Source of the DNA: Caballeronia terrestris
GTDB taxonomy: Bacteria > Pseudomonadota > Gammaproteobacteria > Burkholderiales > Burkholderiaceae
Length of the DNA: 36,206 nt
Reading direction: 5' to 3'
Assembly (NCBI RefSeq): GCF_001544515.1
Contig: NZ_FCOL02000051.1
Span: 1-36,206 of the forward strand
In this document: positions 1 to 7,347 of the stretch, in pieces
Numbering within the stretch: the stretch's first letter is position 1
Layout: each line of letters starts with the position of its first letter
The notes under the pieces: generated by a model
What the model saw: only the letters and a program-made list of their open reading frames with translations
Told to the model about the DNA's origin: nothing
Databases searched by the model: none
Made by a program: the position numbers and the translations under genes

Positions 1-11
1 AAGCCGTCTTC

Positions 12-317
12 TGCTTGCGCTCCTACGAGCCTTAGTTCCCTGCGCGGTGCACCCCACGTCTGAGCGCGTAGCGCGAGAATAGCTCCGTCCTCCCTTCGCT
101 TGACGTGGGGTCCACTAAAACCCATCGTTTGACTAGCGTCCACTTACCTTGACTCCTACGCGTGCACTCAACGTCTAAGCGCGTCGCGCAAGGATAGCGC
201 CGTCTTCGCTTCGCGCAGATGTAGGGTTCACAAAACCATCTTTTGCTTGCGCTCCCTGCTTGCCTAAATTCGCTGCGCCGTGCACCCCACGTCGGAGCGC
301 ATAGCGCGAGGACGGAT
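12..317. repeat. Imperfect tandem repeat, about 116-bp unit, 2.6 copies
   Basis: Three diverged units start at about 12, 130 and 244; the first and third share the 12-mer TGCTTGCGCTCC exactly, 232 bases apart. Each unit continues with a TGCAC-(CCC)-ACGTC block, an AGCGCGTAGCGCGAG-like block and an AAAACCATC-like end; the third stops near 317. Unit one also has a 9-bp inverted repeat, CCCCACGTC at 52-60 and GACGTGGGG at 102-110. No open frame here looks like a real protein. The repeat may continue beyond the left edge. I infer a non-coding repeat cluster; its function is unknown. Confidence 0.7.
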
Positions 318-477
318 GTATGACTGCTGCACCTGTCCGGCGTACCGCGAGTTGTCACAGTGGGTCCGCGAGCCAAGCCCGGCCCCACCGTGAGGGCGAC
401 ACTTACTCTCCAGCGCCAATCCGTTCTTACGCGAGTGAGGGTTTGTTTGCACTGGCGGTTGGAAGCTGCTTTCTTTG

Positions 478-509
478 CTTACTTTCTTTGCAGCAGCAAA
501 GAAAGTGAG
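478..509. repeat. Strong hairpin within a probable dispersed element
   Basis: A 14-base arm at 478-491 (CTTACTTTCTTTGC) pairs with 496-509 around a 4-base loop, with one G-T type mismatch. The bases that follow, to about 545, contain CCCGCCCCGGACAGGGGC and AGCTAATAGACC. From memory, near-identical text recurs between genes in many Burkholderia-group genomes, where it yields spurious hypothetical proteins; this is recalled, not checked. It may be a REP-like element or a transcription end for the MFS gene at 607-1896. There is no long T run, so a classical terminator is not clear. Confidence 0.6.
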
Positions 510-606
510 TCCCGCCCCGGACAGGGGCAGAGCTAATAGACCATTAAGAAAGCAAGTTCCATCGGAGCACGAGCGCATCAAACGGTTCAGACCAACCGAC
601 CCGCCG

Positions 607-1896
607 CTAGGCGCCGATCTGCGACGAAGCCGCATGTTTGCCCGGCTTGGCGGCAAGCTCGAACTTGCTCTCCGGCTGCATGCGGAACGCGAGCACGACG
701 CCGATCGCCATCAGCACCATACTGCCGACGAACGGCAACTCCCAACTGCCGAAGCGGTCAATCAGATACCCCGAGAGCACCGGCGAAATGATCGCGGCCA
801 GCGCCGAACCGGTGTTCATCATGCCGCTCGCGGTGCCGGAATATTGCGGGGCGATGTCCATCGGAATGGCCCACATCGGTCCGATCGTCATTTCCGCGAA
901 GAAGAACCCGGCGGCGAGGCACGCCATCGACAGATACAGGTTGTGCGTGAACATCAGCGGAACGAGCGACGCGAGCGTGAGCAGCATGCACACCGACACC
1001 ATGTAGCTCCGTGCACGCCTGAGGCTGCCGGTGCGTTCGAGCAGCTTGTCCGTCACGATGCCACCGAGCGTATCGCCCACAACACCTGCGAAGAACACAG
1101 CGGACGCGAAGATCGCCGATTTCTTCAGGTCCAGGTGATAGCTGTGCAGGAAGTACTGCGGGATCCAGCTCAGGAACAGCCACAACGTCCAGCCGTAGCA
1201 GAAGTAGACGATCGTCACCGGCATCATGCGCTTAAAGAGCGGCATCCACGGCACCTTGGCTGGCTTCGGCTTCGGCGGCGGAAGGACTTCGAGTTCTGCG
1301 GCCGTGATGCGCGGATGGTCCTTCGGATGCTCGGTGAACGTGAGCCACCAGACCGCCACCCACACGAGGCTGATCGCCCCGCAGATGAAAAACGACTCGC
1401 GCCATCCATAAGCCGCCATCACCACGACAATCGCGCCCGGCGCCACCGCGTTGCCGATGCGCGCCGCCGCGTGCGTGATGCCCTGCGCAAAGCCGCGCCG
1501 CTCCTTCGCGACCCAGCGCGACATCGCAGCCGTCGCCGCCGGGAAGGTAGCGCCCTCGCCCAAACCGAGCAGCACGCGCGCGGCCAGCAGTGAGGCGAGA
1601 CCGCCCGCAAAGCCTGTCAGCAGTGTCGCTAGCGCCCATAGACCGCCGCAGAACAGCAGCGTGCGCTTCGCGCCGAAGCGGTCGCTGACCCAGCCGCCGA
1701 TTACCTGAAACACCAGATACGGATACGCGAAAGCCGAGAACACCAGCCCGATTTGCGTGTTCGAGAGGCCGAACTCCTTGCCGAAACCCGCCGCCGCCGT
1801 GCTGACGTTCACGCGGTCGAGGTAGGTGATGAAATACATGATGCACAACATGATTAAAACGATGCTTGTCGCACTGTTGATACGAAACCGTTTCAT
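607..1896 (-). CDS. MFS transporter, anion:cation symporter (ACS) type
   Basis: The 429-residue protein has about 12 hydrophobic segments and an N-terminal segment ending in YFITYLDRVNVS, the typical ACS-family signature of carriers for sugar acids, phthalate and related organic anions. A GGWVSDRFGAKR loop matches the MFS motif A between helices 2 and 3. The length is usual for the family. It lies 114 bases downstream of the aminotransferase on the same strand, so the two probably form one transcript under the GntR regulator at 3381. I infer import of the substrate, or its precursor, used by that enzyme. The exact substrate cannot be read from sequence. Confidence 0.9.
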   Translation of the reverse strand: MKRFRINSATSIVLIMLCIMYFITYLDRVNVSTAAAGFGKEFGLSNTQIGLVFSAFAYPYLVFQVIGGWVSDRFGAKRTLLFCGGLWALATLLTGFAGGLASLLAARVLLGLGEGATFPAATAAMSRWVAKERRGFAQGITHAAARIGNAVAPGAIVVVMAAYGWRESFFICGAISLVWVAVWWLTFTEHPKDHPRITAAELEVLPPPKPKPAKVPWMPLFKRMMPVTIVYFCYGWTLWLFLSWIPQYFLHSYHLDLKKSAIFASAVFFAGVVGDTLGGIVTDKLLERTGSLRRARSYMVSVCMLLTLASLVPLMFTHNLYLSMACLAAGFFFAEMTIGPMWAIPMDIAPQYSGTASGMMNTGSALAAIISPVLSGYLIDRFGSWELPFVGSMVLMAIGVVLAFRMQPESKFELAAKPGKHAASSQIGA

Positions 1897-2010
1897 CGTT
1901 TGTCTCCGTGACTTTATGTGTGCCGGCAGCGCGCCGTGGATGACGCGCAGCCGAGTTCGAGCGGCCGCGTTCTCTTGCGCGGCGCGTTCAGGCTCGGGTA
2001 CGGGATGGGA

Positions 2011-3231
2011 TCAGGCAGCGGCTTTTAGCGTCGCGGCTTTTGCTTCCGAGGCAAGGAAAGCCATCGCCGCCGGCAAGCCGCTTCCCGCGAGCGGGACGCC
2101 CGCCAGTTGCAGGCCCATCTCGCAGCCGGCGAGCGTCGCCATCAGCGTGAGGTCGTTGCAGTCGCCGAGGTGCCCGATGCGGAACATGCGCCCCTTCATC
2201 TTGCCGAGGCCTGTTCCGAGCGACATGTCGAAGCGTTCGTAAATCACCTTGCGCACGGCGTCGGCGTCGATGCCTTGCGGCGTCATCACGCCAGTGAGCA
2301 CCGGGCTGTACACGGCCGGGTCTTCGCACTGGATCTCGAGGCCCCACGCGCTCACCGCGCGACGGCACGCTTCGGCGAGCCGGTTGTGGCGCGCGAAGAC
2401 GTTGTCGAGCCCTTCGTCGGTGATCATTTCGAGCGCTTCGTTCAGGCCGTACAGCAGGTTCGTGTTCGGCGTGTACGGCCAGTAGCCGCCCTTGTTCATC
2501 TCGATGATTTCGTCCCAGCCCCAGAAGCTGCGCGGCAACTTCGCCTCTTTGCTCGCGGCCAGCGCCTTCTTCGATACCGCGTTGAAGCTGATGCCCGGCG
2601 GCAGCATCAAGCCTTTCTGCGAACCCGATACGGTGACGTCCACGCCCCATTCGTCGTGTCGATAGTCGGCGCTCGCGAGGCCGGAGATCGTATCGACGAG
2701 GAAGAGCGCGGGATGATCGGCGGCATCGATGGCGCGGCGCACGGCGGCGATGTCCGACGTGACACCCGTCGACGTCTCGTTGTGCACGACGCAGACCGCC
2801 TTGATCTTGCGCTCCGTGTCGGCGCGCAGGCGCTCTTCGATCATCTGCGGCTGCACCCCGCGCCGCCAGCCTTCGACGCCGGGCAAGCCGAGGAACTCGG
2901 GCTTAAGGCTGAGGCTTTCCGCCATCTTTTTCCAGAGCGTGGCGAAGTGGCCGGTTTCGAACATCAGGACGGTATCGCCGGGGCTCAGCGTGTTGACGAG
3001 CGCCGCTTCCCACGCGCCCGTGCCCGACGCCGGATAGATCACGACCGGCTGCTGCGTCTTGAAGATCTTCTTGATGCCGTCGAGCACCTTCAGGCCGAGC
3101 GCGCCGAATTCGGGGCCACGGTGGTCGATGGTCGGGTAGCTCATCGCGCGCAGGATGCGATCCGGCACCGGGCTCGGTCCGGGGATTTGCAGGAAGTGGC
3201 GTCCGGCGGGGTGAAAGTCTAACTCGAGCAT
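2011..3231 (-). CDS. Class V aminotransferase, serine/alanine-glyoxylate type
   Basis: The 406-residue PLP enzyme starts at the ATG at 3231, with a GGAGGAG ribosome site five bases upstream; a longer frame to 3294 lacks such a site and would include the promoter. IPGPSPVP (16-23), SGTGAWE (69-75), the PLP-ring Asp in LFLVDTISG (D180) and the Schiff-base lysine in SGSQKGLMLPPG (K206) are all present, matching the serine-glyoxylate and alanine-glyoxylate aminotransferase group. It should move an amino group between a small amino acid and a keto acid such as glyoxylate or pyruvate. A ureidoglycine or aminomalonate role is also possible. It is divergent from a GntR gene and followed by an ACS carrier. 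Confidence 0.88.
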   Translation of the reverse strand: MLELDFHPAGRHFLQIPGPSPVPDRILRAMSYPTIDHRGPEFGALGLKVLDGIKKIFKTQQPVVIYPASGTGAWEAALVNTLSPGDTVLMFETGHFATLWKKMAESLSLKPEFLGLPGVEGWRRGVQPQMIEERLRADTERKIKAVCVVHNETSTGVTSDIAAVRRAIDAADHPALFLVDTISGLASADYRHDEWGVDVTVSGSQKGLMLPPGISFNAVSKKALAASKEAKLPRSFWGWDEIIEMNKGGYWPYTPNTNLLYGLNEALEMITDEGLDNVFARHNRLAEACRRAVSAWGLEIQCEDPAVYSPVLTGVMTPQGIDADAVRKVIYERFDMSLGTGLGKMKGRMFRIGHLGDCNDLTLMATLAGCEMGLQLAGVPLAGSGLPAAMAFLASEAKAATLKAAA

Positions 3232-3249
3232 TTGGCTCCTCCGATTGAA

Positions 3250-3263
3250 TTTTGCATGCAAAA
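3250..3263. promoter_or_regulatory. Palindromic operator 1, probable GntR site
   Basis: TTTTGCATGCAAAA is a perfect 14-bp palindrome directly downstream of the proposed -10 box of the aminotransferase, about where transcription would begin. A nearly identical palindrome lies at 3374-3389. This position fits repression by the FCD-type GntR protein encoded next door. The sequence is observed; the binding partner is inferred. Confidence 0.7.
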
Positions 3264-3264
3264 A

Positions 3265-3294
3265 ACTATACGGCCGGAGACGCGTATCCACCAA
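3265..3294 (-). promoter_or_regulatory. Putative sigma-70 promoter of the aminotransferase-carrier unit
   Basis: On the minus strand, TTGGTG (3294-3289) and TATAGT (3270-3265) are separated by 18 bases. The -10 matches consensus at five of six positions and the -35 is weak. The start would fall inside operator 1, consistent with a repressed promoter. Confidence 0.5.
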
Positions 3295-3324
3295 GCGAAT
3301 TTCGACTGGTGTTTACCCCGTTAT

Positions 3325-3353
3325 TTCGAGCATCACCGGAGTTGAGATAAAAT
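3325..3353 (+). promoter_or_regulatory. Putative promoter of the GntR gene
   Basis: TTCGAG (3325-3330) and TAAAAT (3348-3353) are separated by 17 bases. The -10 is good and the -35 poor. Transcription would start near 3360, just upstream of operator 2, so the regulator could repress itself. Confidence 0.4.
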
Positions 3354-3373
3354 GTCGGCAAAGAATCAGGAGA

Positions 3374-3389
3374 ATTTTGTATGCAAAAT
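3374..3389. promoter_or_regulatory. Palindromic operator 2, overlapping the GntR start codon
   Basis: ATTTTGTATGCAAAAT is a 16-bp palindrome with one mismatched pair. Its core matches operator 1 at all but one position. The ATG of the GntR gene (3381-3383) sits inside it, so protein binding here would block transcription of its own gene. The arrangement is observed; autoregulation is inferred. Confidence 0.7.
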
Positions 3390-4085
3390 CTCGAAGTCGG
3401 TAAGGATGCCCCGCCGCTGCTGCCAAAAGTCGAACGGCAACGTCTGCACGACACGGTCGTCGATCATCTGCGGCGGTTTATCGTCGAAGGGGTGCTGGAG
3501 CCGGGGAAGAAACTCAACGAGCGCGAGCTTTGCGAAACGCTCGACATCTCGCGCACGCCTTTGCGCGAAGCGTTGAAGGTGTTGGCGTCGGAGGGATTGG
3601 TCGAGATTTCGCCGAATCGGGGCGCGTCGGTCTCGAAGATGTCCGAGGCCGAGTTACGCGAGACGTTCGAATTGATGAGTGGGCTGGAGGCGTTTTCGGG
3701 CGAACTGGCCTGCGAGCGGATCACTGCGGCGGAGATCGCGGAGATCAAGGCGCTGCATTACGCCATGCTCGCGTGCCGCGCGCAGAATGATCTCGCCGGG
3801 TATTACAGCCGCAATCAGGCAATCCACGACAAGATCAACGAAGCGGCGCGCAATTCGGCGCTGCGACAGACGTATGTCTCGGTGAACCGGCGCTTGCAGG
3901 CGCTGCGCTTCCGGTCAAATTTCCAGACGCCGAAGTGGGATCGCGCGATTCACGATCACGAGGAAATGCTCGAGGCGCTCGACGCGCGCGACGGCAAGCG
4001 CCTCTCCGCCATCCTGCGTCACCATCTGCTCGAAAAACGCGATGCGGTGCTTTCGATATCGGCGAGTCCGGAAAGCACCTCTTAG
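3381..4085 (+). CDS. GntR family regulator, FCD subfamily
   Basis: The 234-residue protein has an N-terminal winged helix-turn-helix (about 20-85) with LNERELCETLDISRTPLREA, typical of the FadR/FCD group, and an all-helical C-terminal effector domain (about 90-225). Likely metal or ligand histidines are in NQAIHDKI, IHDHEEM and LRHHLLEKR. AGGAG at 3368-3372 lies eight bases before the start. It is divergent from the aminotransferase-carrier unit, and two matching palindromes flank that region. It most likely represses the unit and itself until a small carboxylate, perhaps the carrier's substrate, binds the FCD domain. Confidence 0.92.
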   Translation: MQNLEVGKDAPPLLPKVERQRLHDTVVDHLRRFIVEGVLEPGKKLNERELCETLDISRTPLREALKVLASEGLVEISPNRGASVSKMSEAELRETFELMSGLEAFSGELACERITAAEIAEIKALHYAMLACRAQNDLAGYYSRNQAIHDKINEAARNSALRQTYVSVNRRLQALRFRSNFQTPKWDRAIHDHEEMLEALDARDGKRLSAILRHHLLEKRDAVLSISASPESTS

Positions 4086-4092
4086 ATCTAGG

Positions 4093-4120
4093 TCGCCCGG
4101 CGGGAGCCGGGCGAGTTTGC
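4093..4120. terminator. Hairpin between convergent genes
   Basis: TCGCCCGGC (4093-4101) pairs perfectly with GCCGGGCGA (4106-4114) around a GGGA loop, followed by GTTTGCTTCT. It lies between the ends of the GntR and SDR genes and could stop transcription from the left, though the T run is broken. Confidence 0.6.
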
Positions 4121-4126
4121 TTCTAT

Positions 4127-4873
4127 TTACCGCATGCCGCCGCTCGCGACGATGTGTTCGCCCGTCAACCAGCGCGCATCGTCCGATGCGAGAAACGCCG
4201 CGATCGTCGCGATGTCGTCCGGCTGGCCCAGGCGGCCGAGCGGCGTCTGACTGAGCGCGGCCGCATCGAATTCGGAGCCGATGATGCCCGCCGCGTGCGT
4301 ACCTTCCGTCACCACGACGCCCGGGTTGATCGAGTTCACGCGAATCTTCCTCGGGCCGAGTTCGCGCGCGAGCACGCCGGTGATCGCATCGACGGCGCCC
4401 TTCGTGCCGCTATACACGGCGCTCGTCGCCGGCGTGATGCTGGTCACGACCGAACTCACGTTGATGATGCTCGCGCCTTCGCCCAGATGGCCGACAGCGG
4501 CTTGCGTCGTGAGCAGCACGCCTAGCACGTTGGTATTGAACTGCTTGTGGAAATGCTCTTCGGTGATCTCTTCGATCGCAGAGAACTCGTAGACGCCCGA
4601 ATTGTTGACGAGGATGTCGAGACGTCCATACGTTTCGATCGCCGCATTGACGATGCCTTTCGCGTCCGCTGCCTTCGACACATCGCCGCCGACGGCGACC
4701 GCCTTGCCTTTATCCGCGGTGATCGCGGCGACGACGGCATCGGCGCCTGCCTTGCTGCTTGCATAGTTGACCACGACCGACGCGCCTTCTGCCGCGAGTG
4801 CCTTGGCGATAGCGGCGCCGATACCCTTCGATGCGCCCGTGACGATGGCTACCTTACCTGCGAGCTTGCTCAT
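4127..4873 (-). CDS. Short-chain dehydrogenase/reductase (SDR)
   Basis: The 248-residue classical SDR has the cofactor motif TGASKGIG (12-19), NNSG (90-93), catalytic serine in INVSS (140/141) and YSGTK with Y154 and K158. An Asn-Tyr after the second strand (VVVNYASS) is often seen in NADP(H)-using members of the FabG-like group. The start at 4873 is chosen for the AAGGAA site and because the Rossmann fold begins right after it; an upstream extension looks non-coding. It should oxidise or reduce a hydroxyl/carbonyl group in the cytoplasm. The neighbours do not tell the substrate. It has its own upstream region, facing the methyltransferase gene. Confidence 0.92.
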   Translation of the reverse strand: MSKLAGKVAIVTGASKGIGAAIAKALAAEGASVVVNYASSKAGADAVVAAITADKGKAVAVGGDVSKAADAKGIVNAAIETYGRLDILVNNSGVYEFSAIEEITEEHFHKQFNTNVLGVLLTTQAAVGHLGEGASIINVSSVVTSITPATSAVYSGTKGAVDAITGVLARELGPRKIRVNSINPGVVVTEGTHAAGIIGSEFDAAALSQTPLGRLGQPDDIATIAAFLASDDARWLTGEHIVASGGMR

Positions 4874-5085
4874 GATCGTTTCCTTATGGAGAGATTGTTT
4901 AACGCGGGGACTGACCGGCGGCTGCCTGAGCCGTCCGGCTTGCGATGGTGCAAATGTAGACGTGTCTTCGTCCACGATAAAGCAGCGCCGAACGAATTGA
5001 CTGGCGGGATTTCATGAACAATCGAGAGACGTATGCGCGGCCTGTGTCTAAGCTTAGAACCATGAGTGATAACTGGAGGCGGCTC

Positions 5086-5895
5086 ATGAACACGCTTCTT
5101 ACGGATACGACTTTCGCCGGCCCGATCCCCGAGCTTTACGACAGTCTCCTCGTGCCGATGATCTTCTCGCCCTACGCTATCGATCTCGTGAAGCGCGTCG
5201 CTGCGCTCAACCCGTCCCGCGTGCTGGAGACTGCTGCCGGAACCGGCGTCGTAACACGCGCGATGGCGCATGCGTTGCCAGCGCATGTTGAACTGGTGGC
5301 AACCGATTTGAATCAACCGATGCTGGATCGAGCGGCGGCGGTCGGCATTGAACGACCGGTGACGTGGCAACAGGCAGACGCGATGCACTTGCCCTTCGAC
5401 GATGCGAGTTTCGATGTCGTCGTCTGCCAGTTCGGGGCGATGTTCTTTCCGGACAAAGCGGGCGCGTACCGGGAAGCGCGGCGCGTCCTCAAGCGCGATG
5501 GCGTGCTGCTGTTCAACGTGTGGGACAGGATTGAAGAGAACGAGTTTGCCGAGACGATTTCCATAGCCCTCGGCAAACTCTATCCCGCCGATCCTCCTCG
5601 TTTTCTGGAACGCACGCCGCACGGCTATTGCGATACGAACGCAATTTCCAAAGATCTCGCAGATGCGGGCTTCGACGCGATGCCCAGCTTCGACACGGTG
5701 ACTGCGCGTAGTCTTGCTGCGTCGGCTCAAGTGGCGGCTATCGCGTATTGCCAGGGGACACCGCTGCGTGCGGAGATTGAAAACGTCGCGGAGGCTACGT
5801 CGGCCTGCACCGCTGCACTCACCGAGCGATTCGGACAGGGCGCCGTGGACGGCAAGACTCAGGCATATGTCGTTGCGGTAACGCGTTTTTCTTAA
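5086..5895 (+). CDS. Class I SAM-dependent methyltransferase
   Basis: The 269-residue protein carries motif I VLETAAGTG (46-54), an acidic residue for the ribose in VATDLN (D74), and the post-motif stretch PFDDASFDVVVCQFG followed by the ARRVLKRDGVLLFNVW strand, as in the Methyltransf_11 / UbiE-like group. The chosen ATG has TGGAGG six bases upstream; an in-frame start at 5014 would add 24 residues with no fold. It should transfer a methyl group from S-adenosylmethionine to a small molecule in the cytoplasm. It appears to stand alone, divergent from the SDR gene. Confidence 0.9.
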   Translation: MNTLLTDTTFAGPIPELYDSLLVPMIFSPYAIDLVKRVAALNPSRVLETAAGTGVVTRAMAHALPAHVELVATDLNQPMLDRAAAVGIERPVTWQQADAMHLPFDDASFDVVVCQFGAMFFPDKAGAYREARRVLKRDGVLLFNVWDRIEENEFAETISIALGKLYPADPPRFLERTPHGYCDTNAISKDLADAGFDAMPSFDTVTARSLAASAQVAAIAYCQGTPLRAEIENVAEATSACTAALTERFGQGAVDGKTQAYVVAVTRFS

Positions 5896-6025
5896 ACGCC
5901 ACCATACGCATTACGACTTCTCAATCATATCCATCGAAAACATTAACTGTCGTGGATCGATCGACGGATCTACTCTTTAGTCAACCTCTCAAGCAATTCG
6001 AGAGGCGAGATCGAAGGAGTCGATC

Positions 6026-6274
6026 ATGAACCTCGCCGAGAAGTCGTTGCACTATCTGGTCGAAAAGTGGCTTGCACCGTCTGCGGCCGGACACGTCCGC
6101 GTCGTTCGATTCGGCCGCATGCGTGGCGACGGCGGGCGCTTCGTTCACGTCGAAGCGTCGGCACAAAGCGGCCGGCGTGCGATGTTCTTCTTCCGGCACG
6201 ACGACGGCCGCTGGTGCGTGTTTCCGGCCCGCACCGCGCAGCCTTCGATGACCGCGTATCGTCTTGCGGCTTAG
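6026..6274 (+). CDS. Small unknown protein, 82 residues
   Basis: A well-placed AAGGAG site (6014-6019) precedes the ATG by six bases, and codon use looks coding. The protein is basic and has no membrane segment or signal peptide. It begins with MNLAEKSLHYLVEKW and has a beta-rich middle (RVVRFGRMRGDGGRFVHVEA). I do not recognise a named domain. The 130-base leader contains a small stem, CCTCTC (5985-5990) with GAGAGG (6000-6005), just before the ribosome site. Its end lies four bases from the end of the convergent hydrolase gene. It is probably a real, lineage-restricted gene. Confidence 0.65.
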   Translation: MNLAEKSLHYLVEKWLAPSAAGHVRVVRFGRMRGDGGRFVHVEASAQSGRRAMFFFRHDDGRWCVFPARTAQPSMTAYRLAA

Positions 6275-6278
6275 GCGA

Positions 6279-7325
6279 TCAAGCAAGCCGCGCGACATCG
6301 ATCACCGCATCGGCGAATGCCTTGGGCGCTTCCTGCGGCAAGTTATGCCCGATCCCGCCGCCGATGTTCCGATGCTCATACTTGCCCGTAAACTTTTTCG
6401 CGTACGCAGCCGGATCGGGATGCGGTGCGCCGTTGGCATCGCCTTCGAGCGTGATGGTCGGCACCGAGATCGTCGGTCCCATCGCAAGACGCTTCTCGAA
6501 CTCGTCGTACTGCGGTTCGCCGTTGACGAGACCCAGACGCCACCGATAGTTGTGAATCACGACCGCAACGTGATCCGGATTCTTGAACGACTCCGCCGAG
6601 CGGTCGTAGGTCGCATCGTCGAAGTTCCAGGTCGGTGACGCGAGACGCCAGATCAGCTTGTTGAAGTCGTATCGATTGGCTTCATAACCAGCCTGGCCGC
6701 GCTCGGTGGCGAAATAGAACTGATACCACCACGCGAGTTCCGCCTTCGGAGGCAGCGGCGCCTTGTTGGCCTGCTGGCTGCCGATCAGGTATCCGCTGAC
6801 CGATACCATCGCCTTGCATCGCTCGGGCCAGAGCGCAGCCATGATGTTCACCGTCCGCGCGCCCCAGTCGAAGCCGCCCAGGACGGCCTTGTCGATCTTC
6901 AACGCATCCATGAGCGCGATGATGTCGGCGGCGACCACTGCCTGCTGGCCGTTGCGCGGCGTATCGGCGGACAGGAAGCGCGTCGTACCGTAGCCGCGCA
7001 GGTACGGCACGATCACGCGATAGCCGGCGGACGCGAGCATCGGCGCGACTTCGACGAAGCTGTAGATGTCGTAGGGCCAGCCGTGCAGCAGGATCACGAC
7101 GGGTCCGGTGCGCGGCCCCGCTTCCGCATAGCCGATGTTCAACGCACCCGCATTGACCTGACGGATGTGTTCGAACGAAGTCACTCGCGTTGCGGCTTTG
7201 GTGCTCGCGGCCGTGTCGCTCGACTGCGCGCGGACGAGTCCGCTCAGTCCAAGCTCCATCAAGCTGACTCCGGCGATGGTCGTGCGCAACAAGGCGCGAC
7301 GTCGTGTGTTGATCGAGTCCGGCAT
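6279..7325 (-). CDS. Exported alpha/beta hydrolase, epoxide hydrolase / haloalkane dehalogenase-like
   Basis: The 348-residue protein starts at 7325 behind an AGGAG site. An N-terminal TRRRALLR stretch followed by a hydrophobic segment ending in VRAQS (to about 35) looks like a Tat signal. The fold shows the oxyanion motif HGWP (81-84), the nucleophile elbow GGFDWGA with D153, and a late GIGHN histidine near 327. An Asp nucleophile is typical of epoxide hydrolases and dehalogenases rather than serine esterases. It lies 22 bases after the M81 gene and is probably the last gene of the carrier-M81-hydrolase unit. The substrate is unknown. Confidence 0.85.
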   Translation of the reverse strand: MPDSINTRRRALLRTTIAGVSLMELGLSGLVRAQSSDTAASTKAATRVTSFEHIRQVNAGALNIGYAEAGPRTGPVVILLHGWPYDIYSFVEVAPMLASAGYRVIVPYLRGYGTTRFLSADTPRNGQQAVVAADIIALMDALKIDKAVLGGFDWGARTVNIMAALWPERCKAMVSVSGYLIGSQQANKAPLPPKAELAWWYQFYFATERGQAGYEANRYDFNKLIWRLASPTWNFDDATYDRSAESFKNPDHVAVVIHNYRWRLGLVNGEPQYDEFEKRLAMGPTISVPTITLEGDANGAPHPDPAAYAKKFTGKYEHRNIGGGIGHNLPQEAPKAFADAVIDVARLA

Positions 7326-7347
7326 GGGCGTTTCTCCTTTGCGATGA

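Noticed and set aside
12..317. CRISPR array
   Set aside because: The units are about 116 bp, diverged throughout and not separated by unique spacers, and no cas gene is present.
32..508. Short frames in the repeat region
   Set aside because: They cross tandem repeats, lack ribosome sites and have random composition.
475..1593. 372-residue open frame on the plus strand
   Set aside because: It begins in the repeat hairpin and then runs antisense to a clear MFS gene, with Arg/His-rich composition.
2107..3222. 371-residue open frame opposite the aminotransferase
   Set aside because: It is antisense to a gene with intact catalytic motifs and has no recognisable domain.
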